From Halorussus aquaticus (GTDB lineage Archaea; Halobacteriota; Halobacteria; Halobacteriales; Haladaptataceae): a stretch of DNA of 64,000 nucleotides. Below the pieces are notes generated by a model. It ran no database searches, was not told the origin of the DNA, and saw nothing but the letters and a program-made list of their open reading frames with translations. This document shows positions 17,664-26,073 of the stretch, piece after piece. The position numbers and the translations under genes were made by a program. The stretch is from the NCBI RefSeq assembly GCF_024218795.1, contig NZ_CP100400.1:1178001-1242000 (forward strand). Direction: 5' to 3'. Every line of letters begins with the position of its first letter. Position 1 is the first letter of the stretch.

Positions 17664-18029
17664 TCACTCCCGCGCCCACTCCATCGCGTCGTCGAAACTC
17701 GACGTCGTCGTCGTCTCGACGCCATCTATCTCCTTGATGGAACTCGCGACGGCCATCTTCTTGATGCCCTCCGAGACCATCGCCCACTTCGTGATACCGT
17801 AGGTTTTGCCGACGCGTGCGGCCTCGGCCGCCTTCTCGTACACGCCCTCGTGTAACGCGTCGTCCATCTGGACGAACGAGATGTGCGACGTCACGCCGTC
17901 TCTCGCGGCGAGTTCTTCGAAGCGTTCGTTGACCTTCGCGAACTCCTCCTCGTCCGCTGGCATCCCTTCGGGGAACTTCGCGACCAAGACGTTCTCTTCG
18001 GTGTATAGCTCCCAGTCTGAACCTGTCAC
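17664..18029 (-). CDS. Conserved haloarchaeal alpha/beta protein, possibly STAS/SpoIIAA-like
   Basis: This 121-aa soluble protein alternates strands and helices: WELYTEENVLVAKFPEGM, a helix FAKVNERFEELAAR, strand TSHISFVQMDD, a helix through VYEKAAEAARVG, strand ITKWAMVSEGIKKMAVASSI, and the closing IDGVETTTTSSFDDAMEWARE. The final 'F.s...A..Wa' pattern is that of SpoIIAA/STAS-like folds, where a strand and last helix close the domain. I infer that fold only by pattern. A TTAATC box at about 18053-18058 lies about 27 nt upstream, suggesting a leaderless message. Function unknown. Confidence 0.6.
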   Translation of the reverse strand: MTGSDWELYTEENVLVAKFPEGMPADEEEFAKVNERFEELAARDGVTSHISFVQMDDALHEGVYEKAAEAARVGKTYGITKWAMVSEGIKKMAVASSIKEIDGVETTTTSSFDDAMEWARE

Positions 18030-18081
18030 GTTACGAGCGAGACGCGGGTATCCTGATTAAGTCTCGTATTCCGGCACGTTT

Positions 18082-18130
18082 CTCTAGTAAATTGGGGGTC
18101 GAACGGGAAAATATCAAAATATTGCTAGAG
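18082..18130. repeat. Interrupted inverted repeat in an A/T-rich intergenic stretch
   Basis: CTCTAG (18082-18087) and CTAGAG (18125-18130) form a 6-bp outer stem. Partly matching A/T bases lie next to it, and an inner AATAT/ATATT repeat sits between. It lies between the 3' end of the ferritin-like gene and the promoter side of the gene at 17664, so it may be a terminator hairpin or an operator. Nothing decides between these. Confidence 0.3.
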
Positions 18131-18159
18131 TAAATCGGACGCTGGCCGATAGGAATGCG

Positions 18160-18792
18160 TCAACAGACCGGCTTCGGATTCACGCCCATCCCTTCTAGCG
18201 TCTCGGTGTACTCCTCGTAGGCCGCCTGAATCGCACCGCTGGCGGCCTCCAGCGCGGCGTCACGGTCCTCGTCGCTCTCGCAGACCGACTCCAGAAGTTC
18301 CCTCCCGCGCTCCAGTTGCCCGTCTAGGTCGTCGCCCAAATCGCGGAACAGTTGGGCGGTCTGCGGGTCGGCCTGCCCGACGAAGAAACCGACCATCTGC
18401 TCTTTGGACTTCTCGCTGGCGAGCGTCCGCCCGAGGAAGCCGCCGACGCGGCGGGGGTCGTCCTCGACGCCGCGGAGGTACTCGTGAATCGCGGGCACCT
18501 CGCTCGGTTCGTGGTCCTCGTCGAGTTTCGCCACGACCTGCTCGTAGTGGTCGCGCTCCTGCTCGGCGAACTCCTCGAAGGCGTCGCGGACCTGCTGGTC
18601 GCTCGCCTCGTCGTCGGCCCACTGCTGGAACGTCTCGCTGGCGGCGTACTCGGCCTCCGCGGCGGCGCGGAACACGGTCTCCGGTTCCATTTCGCCCTCG
18701 GTCTCGGCGTAGAGCGACTTCGAGGACCCGAGTCGCGAGAGCGCGGTCTCGTTCTCGTCACGGACGGTGTCGAGGAACTCGTCGGCGTTCAT
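18160..18792 (-). CDS. Rubrerythrin-like ferritin-fold protein (210 aa)
   Basis: From the Met at 18792 the protein is wholly helical. Two regions carry the metal-ligand pattern of ferritin-like four-helix bundles: AEAEYAASETFQQWA and EEFAEQERDHYEQVV, the latter with the ExxH motif. A second half (FFVGQADPQTAQLFRDLGDDL...GAIQAAYEEYTETL) supplies the remaining helices, though with fewer canonical ligands. There is no rubredoxin domain. Such proteins handle iron or peroxide, but with an incomplete ligand set the di-iron site is uncertain. The frame is open upstream to 19089 without convincing coding character. Confidence 0.7.
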   Translation of the reverse strand: MNADEFLDTVRDENETALSRLGSSKSLYAETEGEMEPETVFRAAAEAEYAASETFQQWADDEASDQQVRDAFEEFAEQERDHYEQVVAKLDEDHEPSEVPAIHEYLRGVEDDPRRVGGFLGRTLASEKSKEQMVGFFVGQADPQTAQLFRDLGDDLDGQLERGRELLESVCESDEDRDAALEAASGAIQAAYEEYTETLEGMGVNPKPVC

Positions 18793-19158
18793 GTCCCGGT
18801 CTACGGACACCAGTCGCTTGTAAGTAGCGTCTGCGGCGAAACGTCGGAGCGGTCGAGGAGTACGACCTGCTCCGCAGACGATGGAAGGGAATGGTAGAAG
18901 CCGGGCGTGTCGCCCATCTGGTAGATGTCGCGTAAATTCCTTCGTCTTTGGCCCGAACACGTGCGGTCGGTCGCCGTCGGACCGAGAGCGTACGGTCCCA
19001 GACGATGTCCGGAAAGAAAACCGACGTCGAAAATCGTTCGCCACTGCCAGTCTCAGCGGAAAGTACGTTACCTCGCGGCCTGTCGGCACGCTCGGCCGCT
19101 ACTCGCCGCTACCAGCGTCAGAGCCGAGGAGGAGTCGCTCGCGCTGAAACGCTCGCTC
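18793..19158. other. Intergenic stretch with no convincing gene (366 nt)
   Basis: The stretch lies between two same-strand genes. Open frames exist on both strands, but none has a protein-like composition. It contains a degenerate second copy of the last codons of the rhodanese gene: CTACTCGCCGCT at 19099-19110 repeats the sequence at 19159-19170, and on the minus strand both would end in Ser-Gly-Glu-stop. This may be a small duplication scar. It probably also holds the promoter of the ferritin-like gene (CTTACAAG near 18808-18815). Confidence 0.4.
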
Positions 19159-20025
19159 CTACTCGCCGCTGCCGGTCTCGATGGGGGCGTCCACGAGGTT
19201 GCCCCACTCGGTCCACGACCCGTCGTAGTTGACGGTGTCGTCGTAGCCGAGCAGTTCGTGGAGCGCGAACCACGCGACCGAGGAGCGCTCGCCGATGCGG
19301 CAGTAGGCGACGGTGGTGCCCTCGCCGTCGATGCCCTCCTCGCTGTAGAGGTCCGCGAGTTCGTCGCGGGTCTTGAACGTGCCGTCCTCGTTAGTGACCG
19401 CGGCCCACGAGATGTTCTTCGCGCCGGGGATGTGGCCGCCGCGCTGGGCGGTCTCCTGGAGTCCCGGCGGGGCGAGGACCTCGCCGCTGTACTCCTCGGG
19501 CGACCGAACGTCCACGAGCGGAACGCCGCGGTCGATGGCCTTCTCCACGTCGTCGCGGTACGCGCGGATGGACTCGCGCGGACCGCCGGCGTCGTAGCTC
19601 TGCTCGGAGAACTCGGGCACTTCGTCGGTTGTCTCGTAGTCGTTGTCGAGCCAGTACTCGCGGCCGCCGTCGAGCAGGCGCACGTCGTCGTGGCCGTAGT
19701 ACTTGAACTGCCAGTAGGCGTAGGCCGCGAACCAGTTCGAGTTGTCACCGTAGAGGACGACCGTCGAGTCCTCGGTGATGCCGTGGCTCCCGAGCAGGTC
19801 CTCGAAGTCGCCCTTCTCGAGGATGTCGCGCTGGGTCTGGTCCTGCAACTGGGTCTCCCAGTTGAAGCCGATAGCGCCCGGCGCGTGGGCCTCGTCGTAG
19901 GCTTCGGTGTCTACGTCGACTTCCACGAGTCGGTACTCGGGGTCGTCGCTCTGGAACTCGTCGAGGTGATTCTCCACCCAATCGGCGGAGACGAGAACGT
20001 CGTTTGCGTACTCTGAGTTGCTCAT
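19159..20025 (-). CDS. Two-domain rhodanese-like sulfurtransferase
   Basis: The 288-aa protein has the thiosulfate/3-mercaptopyruvate sulfurtransferase layout. An inactive N-terminal rhodanese domain (VSADWVENHLDEF...RLVEVDVDT...HAPGAIGFNW, with VVLYGDNSNWFAAYAYW lacking the active Cys) comes first. A catalytic C-terminal domain follows with PLVDVRSPEEYSG, HIPGAKNISW and the active-site loop AYCRIGERSS (Cys about 240). It transfers sulfane sulfur to cyanide or thiols. It is divergent from a second sulfurtransferase gene at 20280 across a 254-nt shared promoter region, so the two may be co-regulated. Substrate preference cannot be read from the loop. Confidence 0.9.
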   Translation of the reverse strand: MSNSEYANDVLVSADWVENHLDEFQSDDPEYRLVEVDVDTEAYDEAHAPGAIGFNWETQLQDQTQRDILEKGDFEDLLGSHGITEDSTVVLYGDNSNWFAAYAYWQFKYYGHDDVRLLDGGREYWLDNDYETTDEVPEFSEQSYDAGGPRESIRAYRDDVEKAIDRGVPLVDVRSPEEYSGEVLAPPGLQETAQRGGHIPGAKNISWAAVTNEDGTFKTRDELADLYSEEGIDGEGTTVAYCRIGERSSVAWFALHELLGYDDTVNYDGSWTEWGNLVDAPIETGSGE

Positions 20026-20279
20026 AACCGTCTAGTACTACACGTCCTTCGGTTATATTCTCTTTACTTACGGTAGGTAACGCCTTCTGTCGTCTTTACC
20101 GGAAACTGTTGCCGGTTGTCGCTCCCGCCCGAGAAGTATCCTCGAACTGATACAGTCACCGGCGCGAACGCTCTGGACCGCCGCGCCGGGAACCGGCAAC
20201 TCCTTCCGGTAGCTGTGAGTTCGGGCGAGAGACGACCGAACCCGGGTGCATTTACTCTCCGCACGTCTACGTCCCGGGC

Positions 20280-21062
20280 ATGAACGAGAACGTCGTAGTG
20301 AGCGCCGAGTGGCTCGCGGACCACCTCGACGACGTGACGGTGGTGGACGTGCGCGACGCGTGGGAGTACGACGGCATCGGCCACGTCCCCGGCGCGGTCA
20401 GCACCCCCTTCGACGAGTTCCGGAGCGACACCGACGAGAGCGAGGGGATGTTGCCCGGCGCAGACGCGTGGGCCGACCTGCTGGGCGCGGCGGGCGTCAC
20501 CGCCGACGACACGGTCGTCGCCTACGACGACACCCACGGCGTGTTCGCGGCGCGGTTCCTCGTGACCGCGGAACTGTACGGACACACCGACCTCCACCTG
20601 CTCGACGGCGACTTCAGTTCGTGGATGCGCGAGTACGAGACGAGCAGCGACGCGCCCGAAGTCGAACCCGCTGACTACGAGGTTCGGGACCCGACCGACT
20701 CGCCGCTGGTGGACCACGAGGACGTCGAGGCGGCCATCGAGGACTCGGACAGCGTCATCGTGGACACCCGCGACGACTGGGAGTACGAGGAGGGCCACGT
20801 CCCCGGCGCGGTCAACCTCGACTGGAAAGAACTCGTGGACGACGAGACCCGCGGGCTGAAATTCCGCGACGAACTGGCGGAGATTCTGGGCGCACACGGC
20901 ATCACGCCCGACAAGCGGGTGGTCCTCTACTGCAACACCGCCCGGCGCATCAGCCACACCTACGTCGTCCTCTCGTCGCTGGGATACGACGATGTGGGGT
21001 TCTACGAGGGGAGTCTGACCGAGTGGGAGACGGTCGGCGGCCCCATCGAGACGGGGCCGTGA
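20280..21062 (+). CDS. Second two-domain rhodanese-like sulfurtransferase
   Basis: This is shorter (260 aa) than its divergent neighbour but built alike. The N-terminal domain (VSAEWLADHLDDVTVVDVRD...GHVPGAVSTPF) has VVAYDDTHGVFAARF where the active loop would be, without Cys. The C-terminal domain has VIVDTRDDWEYEEGHVPGAVNLDW and the catalytic loop LYCNTARRISHTY (Cys about 219). The loop differs from the CRIGERSS loop of the neighbour, suggesting a different acceptor or donor. It is followed after 6 nt by the convergent stop of the sensor kinase. Confidence 0.9.
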   Translation: MNENVVVSAEWLADHLDDVTVVDVRDAWEYDGIGHVPGAVSTPFDEFRSDTDESEGMLPGADAWADLLGAAGVTADDTVVAYDDTHGVFAARFLVTAELYGHTDLHLLDGDFSSWMREYETSSDAPEVEPADYEVRDPTDSPLVDHEDVEAAIEDSDSVIVDTRDDWEYEEGHVPGAVNLDWKELVDDETRGLKFRDELAEILGAHGITPDKRVVLYCNTARRISHTYVVLSSLGYDDVGFYEGSLTEWETVGGPIETGP

Positions 21063-21068
21063 ACCCGG

Positions 21069-23741
21069 TCAGCGACTCGACTCGCCCGCTGTGACGTTCG
21101 TGAACTCGAACCGCGCGCCGCCGTCTTCGCTCTCGGTCACCGCGCACTCCCACCCGTACACGTCGGCTAACTCTCGCACGAACGCCAGTCCCAGTCCCGT
21201 CCCTCCCTCCTCGGCGGCGGTCGTGTAGCCGACTTCGAACACGGCGTCGCGTTCGTCGGCCGGGATACCGCGCCCGTCGTCTGCCACGTAGAACCCCGAC
21301 GGGAGTTCGCCGACCGTAATCGTGACGCCCCTTCCGCCGTGCTCTACCGCATTCTCGAAGAGGTTCTGGAACATGTGTCGGACGTACGTCTCGTCGGCCC
21401 GTATCGTGCCGCCGAGTGCGACGTCGAGCGTCGCGTCGTGGTCGTCTACCTCGTCCCACGCCTCTCGCGCCACGTCCGCGAGTCGGACCACGCTGTCCTC
21501 GTCCACCACTTCGCGGCCCCGCGCTAACACCAACAGCACGTCTATCATGTCCTCGATGCGGTCGAACGCCTCCGTGACGTACTCGACCGCCTCGGAGTCG
21601 GTCCCGGTCCGCAACTGCTGGCCGTAAATCTGGCCGATAGTGACGGGGTTGCGGAGTTCGTGCGCGAGCATGCTGGCGAAGCTATCGAGGCGGTCGTTCT
21701 GCTCCTGCAGGCGGCGTTCGCGGTCAGTTCGCTTGAGCGCGGCCTCCGCCGTCGCCGCGACCAGTTCCACGAGGCTCTGCATGTCGTCGTCGAACGTCTC
21801 CTGCTCCGTCGCGGCGACGGTGAGGACGCCGTAGTCACCGAGCGGAACTATCATCCTCCGGCGCGCGCCCGTCCGTCCCGCCGGGACGCCAGCGTCGGCG
21901 AAGCGCGTCTCGCCGTCTCTGAAACTCGTCCGGACGGGCGAGTCCGTCCCGTCGGTGAGCGATACCGACTGTTCGAGTTCTGACTCGGCCTCGAACGACG
22001 AACTCGTCGGTTCGAGGACGTCCTCGTCGGCGTCGAAGGAGTACACCACCGCGTCGGCCAGCGCGATGTCGCCCGTGAGGGTCTCGACGATGATGTCGCC
22101 GATCTCGGTCGGCGTCTCCGTCTGGAGCAACTCGCGAGTCGATTCCTGCAGTGCGGTGAGCGTCTGCTCGCGCTCCTTGCGCCGAATCGCGGCGATAGCG
22201 TGGCTGATGGTCTCGCCCAGTTCGCTCATCACGGCGACTTCGCGTTCGTCGAAGGCCGACTCGCTGTCCGCGTACACCGTCAGGATGCCGTACTCGACCT
22301 CCTCGTACTGGAGCGGGACCGTCACCGCCGACCCGTACCCCTCCCCGAGCGAGGCGTCTCGCCACGGTTCGCCCGCGAGGTCGTTCTGCAACCGCTGGAC
22401 CGGTTGGACCGACTTCGTCCGGAGCGCCGTCGCCCCGACGCCGCGCTCGGTATCCTCGGCGGTCCCGGCGTCCGCGGTCCGAATCGCGTCGAGGTACTCG
22501 TCGGTGACCCCCGCCCACGTTCTGGGCGTTATCTCCTCGTGGTCCTCCGCGTATTCGGCGGTCCACGCGGCCGAATACGTGTCCGACGCGGCCAGTCGGT
22601 CGCACACCTCCTGTTCTATCTCCTCGCGCGAGGTGGCCGTGACCAGCGCTTGGTCGATGTCCCGGATGACCGCGTTTATCTGGTCGAGTTCGTCCAACTC
22701 GTCGCGCTGCTGGCGGAGTCGCTGTTCGTACTCGTGGCGCTCGGTCATGTCGCGGGTGACCTTCGCGAACCCGCGGAGGTTCCCGTCGTCGTCGTGGAGG
22801 GCGGTGATGGTGACGTTGGCCCAGAACGTCTTCCCGTCCTTGCGGACGCGCTCGCCTTCGTCCTCGATACGGCCGTCTTCGACCGCGGCCGCGAGATTCC
22901 TCTCGGGGCGACCGTCCTCGCGGTCGTCCTCGGTGTAGAACGTCGAGAAGTGTTGCCCGACGATTTCGTCCTCCTCGTACCCTTTCAACTCCCTCGCGCC
23001 CTCGTTCCACGTCTGGACGATTCCGTCGGAGTCGAGCAGGAAGATGGCGTAGTCTTTCACCTCGCGCACGAGCGTCTCGAACCGCTCTTTCTGCTCGCGG
23101 AGTCGCTGTTCGTACTCGTGTCGCTCGGTCATGTCGCGAGTGACTTTGACGAATCCGCGGAGGTCGCCGTCGTCGTCCCGAATCGACGTGATGGTGACGT
23201 TGGCCCAGAACGTCCCCCCGTCCTTCCGGAGACGCCACCCCTCGTCCTCGGTGCGCCCGTTCTCCTTCGCCGCTTCGAGGTTCCGGTCGGGGACGCCCGC
23301 CTCGCGGTCGTTCTCGGTGTAGAACGTCGAGAAGTGTTGCCCGATGATTTCGTCCTCTTCGTACCCCTTCAGTTGTTCCGCGCCCTCGTTCCACGTCTGA
23401 ACGCGACCGTCGGGGTCGAGGACGAAGATGGCGTAGTCGGTGACCGACTCGACGAGTTCCCGAAACTGCGCCCGTTCGAGTTTGGACTCGCTGCTCGACC
23501 GAACGGCGGACGATTTCGCGGTCGGTCGCCACCAGATTCGTTCGTCCCTCCCCACCGCTCTGGTTTCGAGTTCTCCGCGGTCGGCCAGTTCTTCGAGTTT
23601 GTCGAGGGCCGTGGCCTCCGTGCAGTCCAACACGTCAGCGACCTCCGCCGTGGTCAGCGGTCGCCCGGGCGTGTCTCCCTGCGTGAACACGGTCCGCGTC
23701 TCGTCGAGCGTGTGCTGCGGCGGCGGCCCTGACGTTCCCAT
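21069..23741 (-). CDS. Winged-helix/PAS-PAS/GAF-GAF sensor histidine kinase (890 aa)
   Basis: Domain order: a winged-helix DNA-binding-like segment (about 25-75; TTAEVADVLDCTEATALDKL then ELETRAVGRDERIWWRP), PAS1 (about 92-212), PAS2 (about 220-342), GAF1 (about 355-520), GAF2 (about 525-665), HisKA with phospho-acceptor His694 in MLAHELRNPV, and HATPase (about 790-885). The ATPase has NLFENAVEHGG as N box and DDGRGIP and GGTGLGLAFVRELA as G boxes. PAS1 and PAS2 are near-identical copies offset by 128 residues. No membrane helix is present, so it is a cytoplasmic sensor. No response regulator is adjacent. A TATA-like box lies 28 nt upstream. Confidence 0.92.
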   Translation of the reverse strand: MGTSGPPPQHTLDETRTVFTQGDTPGRPLTTAEVADVLDCTEATALDKLEELADRGELETRAVGRDERIWWRPTAKSSAVRSSSESKLERAQFRELVESVTDYAIFVLDPDGRVQTWNEGAEQLKGYEEDEIIGQHFSTFYTENDREAGVPDRNLEAAKENGRTEDEGWRLRKDGGTFWANVTITSIRDDDGDLRGFVKVTRDMTERHEYEQRLREQKERFETLVREVKDYAIFLLDSDGIVQTWNEGARELKGYEEDEIVGQHFSTFYTEDDREDGRPERNLAAAVEDGRIEDEGERVRKDGKTFWANVTITALHDDDGNLRGFAKVTRDMTERHEYEQRLRQQRDELDELDQINAVIRDIDQALVTATSREEIEQEVCDRLAASDTYSAAWTAEYAEDHEEITPRTWAGVTDEYLDAIRTADAGTAEDTERGVGATALRTKSVQPVQRLQNDLAGEPWRDASLGEGYGSAVTVPLQYEEVEYGILTVYADSESAFDEREVAVMSELGETISHAIAAIRRKEREQTLTALQESTRELLQTETPTEIGDIIVETLTGDIALADAVVYSFDADEDVLEPTSSSFEAESELEQSVSLTDGTDSPVRTSFRDGETRFADAGVPAGRTGARRRMIVPLGDYGVLTVAATEQETFDDDMQSLVELVAATAEAALKRTDRERRLQEQNDRLDSFASMLAHELRNPVTIGQIYGQQLRTGTDSEAVEYVTEAFDRIEDMIDVLLVLARGREVVDEDSVVRLADVAREAWDEVDDHDATLDVALGGTIRADETYVRHMFQNLFENAVEHGGRGVTITVGELPSGFYVADDGRGIPADERDAVFEVGYTTAAEEGGTGLGLAFVRELADVYGWECAVTESEDGGARFEFTNVTAGESSR

Positions 23742-23764
23742 GTCCCGTAGTAGAGCGCTGTACG

Positions 23765-23772
23765 CTTAAAAG
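23765..23772 (-). promoter_or_regulatory. TATA-like box for the sensor kinase gene
   Basis: CTTTTAAG on the minus strand is centred 28 nt before the ATG at 23741, as expected for a leaderless haloarchaeal transcript. Confidence 0.5.
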
Positions 23773-23812
23773 AATCTCTCTACGAGGCGTTGCGTCGATG
23801 CCTCGGCGCGTG

Positions 23813-24817
23813 CTACTCGGTCCGCGCGTGGCCGTGCCCGTTGACCTCGGCGGCGAGCAACTCGGTGGCCTCCGCGAGGAGCGCGACCACCAGCGGTCCC
23901 GCGATGAACCCGATCGGACCGACGCTGAGCAGACCGCCGGTGAACCCGATGAAGTAGAGGCTCCCCGGGAGGTTGGCCGTCTGGCGCGCCAGACGCGTCC
24001 GGATGACCGCGTCCGGGAGCCATCCGACGACGACCCCACCGAGGACGAGGACCAGCACCGCCCCCACCACGTCGTTGGCAGTCACGCGGTAGACCGCCAG
24101 CAGGACGACCAGAAACGACGGGCCGACGATGGGCAGGAACTGGAGGAACCCCGCTACCAGCGCGAGCGTGAAGACGAACTCGTAGCCCAGCACGTAGAAG
24201 ACCGGAAGCGCGACGAGGAAGGTGCCCACGGCCGTCGCGGCCTGCAGTACGTAGATGGCCGAGAGCGTCTCCCGGGTGCGCTCGTGTAGCGCGGCCACGA
24301 CGTCCCTGTAGGCGTGCGGAATCGGCGCGAGCAGGGCACGGCGCGCCTCCCGACGTCGCACCAGCAGTGCGAACACCAACAGCGCGAACAGCGTCCCCTT
24401 GAGGGCCAGCACCGGAGCGAGTCGCGCCAGTGCTATCACTCCGGCCCCGAGGTACGTGCGGGCGAGTTCCGTCAGGACCCCGGCGTCGATGGTGTACGCC
24501 GCCCCGAGTAGTTCGACGGTGAAACTCTCGGGGAGTCCGAGCAGGAACCGGAGCAGGTCGTCCCGTCGCCGGTAGACCAGAAAGCCGAACGACGCGAAGA
24601 ACAGGAGGACGCCGACGAACGCGACGGCGGTCGAGGCGGCGCTGGCCCACCACGACGGCATCCCGCGCTCGACGAAGCGCTGGTGAAGCGGTACGAGGAC
24701 GTACGCCACCGTGACGGCGAAGAAGACGGTGCCGAGAACGTCGAACAGCACTGCGGCGGAGAGCAGGCCTAGCAGCACGAGGACGCCTGCTAACACCCAT
24801 TGTCGCCGAGCGGACAT
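23813..24817 (-). CDS. AI-2E family transporter (PerM/TqsA-like) membrane protein
   Basis: From the Met at 24817 (MSARRQWVLAGVL) the protein is 334 aa with about seven or eight helices. The family features are present: two N-terminal helices, a long soluble middle segment, then FLQFLPIVGPSFLVVLLAVY (the F-L-P-x-x-G-P signature) and GWLPDAVIRTRL. The ending PGSLYFIGFTGGLLSVGPIGFIAGPLVVALL is the 'G...G..G.i.GP' stretch. Members export AI-2, ions or unknown solutes. The open frame extends upstream to 25069, but that part is antisense to the thiamine-binding protein gene and is not coding. Confidence 0.85.
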   Translation of the reverse strand: MSARRQWVLAGVLVLLGLLSAAVLFDVLGTVFFAVTVAYVLVPLHQRFVERGMPSWWASAASTAVAFVGVLLFFASFGFLVYRRRDDLLRFLLGLPESFTVELLGAAYTIDAGVLTELARTYLGAGVIALARLAPVLALKGTLFALLVFALLVRRREARRALLAPIPHAYRDVVAALHERTRETLSAIYVLQAATAVGTFLVALPVFYVLGYEFVFTLALVAGFLQFLPIVGPSFLVVLLAVYRVTANDVVGAVLVLVLGGVVVGWLPDAVIRTRLARQTANLPGSLYFIGFTGGLLSVGPIGFIAGPLVVALLAEATELLAAEVNGHGHARTE

Positions 24818-24890
24818 ACTCCGCACGTCGAACCCGCGTGTCAAAGTCTTTCGGCTATCGACAGCGCGCCCTCGGCACGGATGACGCCAA

Positions 24891-24897
24891 TTAAGTA
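24891..24897 (+). promoter_or_regulatory. TATA-like box for the thiamine-type ABC operon
   Basis: TTAAGTA is centred 27 nt before the ATG at 24921, so the first gene is probably leaderless. There is therefore no room for a TPP riboswitch, and I see no THI-box motif in this gap. Confidence 0.5.
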
Positions 24898-24920
24898 TCA
24901 CCGGCTGTAACCACCGGGTA

Positions 24921-26066
24921 ATGAAACGACGAACGGTGCTCAAGAGCGGCGCGGCGACGACGCTTGTCGGTCTCGCCGGGTGTGTGGGTGGCGGCGAGAG
25001 CGAACAGGCGACGACCACTACGGAGACGGAGACGCAGACGACGACCGAGGAGACGACCACCGAGACCACGACGCAGAACGAGTTGAGCGGGACGCTGAAG
25101 GTGGCGACCTACAGTTCGTTCGTGGACGCGCCGAGTTCCTCGCCGGGCGCGTGGCTCAAGAACACCTTCGAGGAGCGCCACCCCGACGTGACCGTCGAGT
25201 GGGAGACGCCCGAGAACGAACTCAACTACTACATCCAGCGCGCCTCGCAGGGCGTCGATATCGGCACCGACGTGTACGTCGGCCTCAACGTGGACCACCT
25301 CATCCGCATCGACGAGAAACTCGGCCAGAAGCGCCTGTTCGACCCCGTGGCCGACGGCCTCTCGCACTACGGCCACGTGAAGGAGGGTCTCAAGTTCGAC
25401 CCGCAGAACAGGGCGATTCCCTACGACACGGGGTACATCAGCCTCGTCTACGACGGCAACGAGATACAGAAACCCCCCGAGACCTTTCAGGACCTGCTGA
25501 AGGACCGCTATCGGGGTGACCTCATCGTCCAGAACGCCAAGACCGCCGCCACGGGCCGGGCGTTCCTGCTGTGGACGGTCAACACCGTCGGGGAGGACCA
25601 GTACCTCGACTACTGGAAGAAACTCGACGACAACGGCGTCACGATTCTGGGGTCGTGGAGCGACGCCTACACCGCCTACGAGAACGGCGAGGCCCCGATG
25701 GTGGTCTCGTACTCGACCGACCAAGTGTACGCGAACCGTCAAGACAAGGACCTGTCGAAGCATCAGGTCGGCTTCCTGAACGACCAGGGGTACGCCAACC
25801 CCGAGGGGATGGCGAAGTTCGCGGACACCGACAACCCGGACCTCGCCGAGGCGTTCATGGACTTCCTGCTCTCGAAGCGGGCCCAGAAGAAGATAGCCCA
25901 ACTCAACGTCCAGTTCCCCGCGACCGACTGGGCACCGCTCAGCGACGAGTTCGAGAAGTACGCCAAGGTACCCGAGAACCCCGTCACGTTCACCTACGAG
26001 GAACTGCAGGGGAACGTGGACGAGTGGGTGGACCAGTGGGCGCGCCAGATAGCGGGCGGGTCGTAA
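24921..26066 (+). CDS. Thiamine-type ABC transporter substrate-binding lipoprotein (TbpA/ThiB-like)
   Basis: This is the extracellular binding subunit. The N-terminus has a twin-Arg signal (MKRRTVLKSG) and a lipobox (LVGLAGC, Cys21), followed by a Thr/Glu linker (residues 28-52) typical of Tat-exported haloarchaeal lipoproteins. The mature domain matches TbpA-type proteins: LKVATYSSFVDA...PGAWLKNTFEERHPDVTVEW, TDVYVGLNVDHL, and the ligand-loop IPYDTGYISLVYDG that resembles the PFDYGYxxxVYD of thiamine binders. QFPATDWAPL is near the end. It is first in an operon with permease (7 nt gap) and ATPase genes. Another small cation ligand cannot be excluded. Confidence 0.87.
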   Translation: MKRRTVLKSGAATTLVGLAGCVGGGESEQATTTTETETQTTTEETTTETTTQNELSGTLKVATYSSFVDAPSSSPGAWLKNTFEERHPDVTVEWETPENELNYYIQRASQGVDIGTDVYVGLNVDHLIRIDEKLGQKRLFDPVADGLSHYGHVKEGLKFDPQNRAIPYDTGYISLVYDGNEIQKPPETFQDLLKDRYRGDLIVQNAKTAATGRAFLLWTVNTVGEDQYLDYWKKLDDNGVTILGSWSDAYTAYENGEAPMVVSYSTDQVYANRQDKDLSKHQVGFLNDQGYANPEGMAKFADTDNPDLAEAFMDFLLSKRAQKKIAQLNVQFPATDWAPLSDEFEKYAKVPENPVTFTYEELQGNVDEWVDQWARQIAGGS

Positions 26067-26073
26067 GCGGCGC

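Noticed and set aside
18881..19147. Plus-strand open frames between the ferritin-like and rhodanese genes.
   Set aside because: Composition is Arg/Ser-rich without fold pattern or start signals; judged non-coding.
24841..24920. Possible TPP riboswitch before the thiamine-type ABC operon.
   Set aside because: No THI-box motif is present, and the promoter box 27 nt before the ATG leaves no leader.
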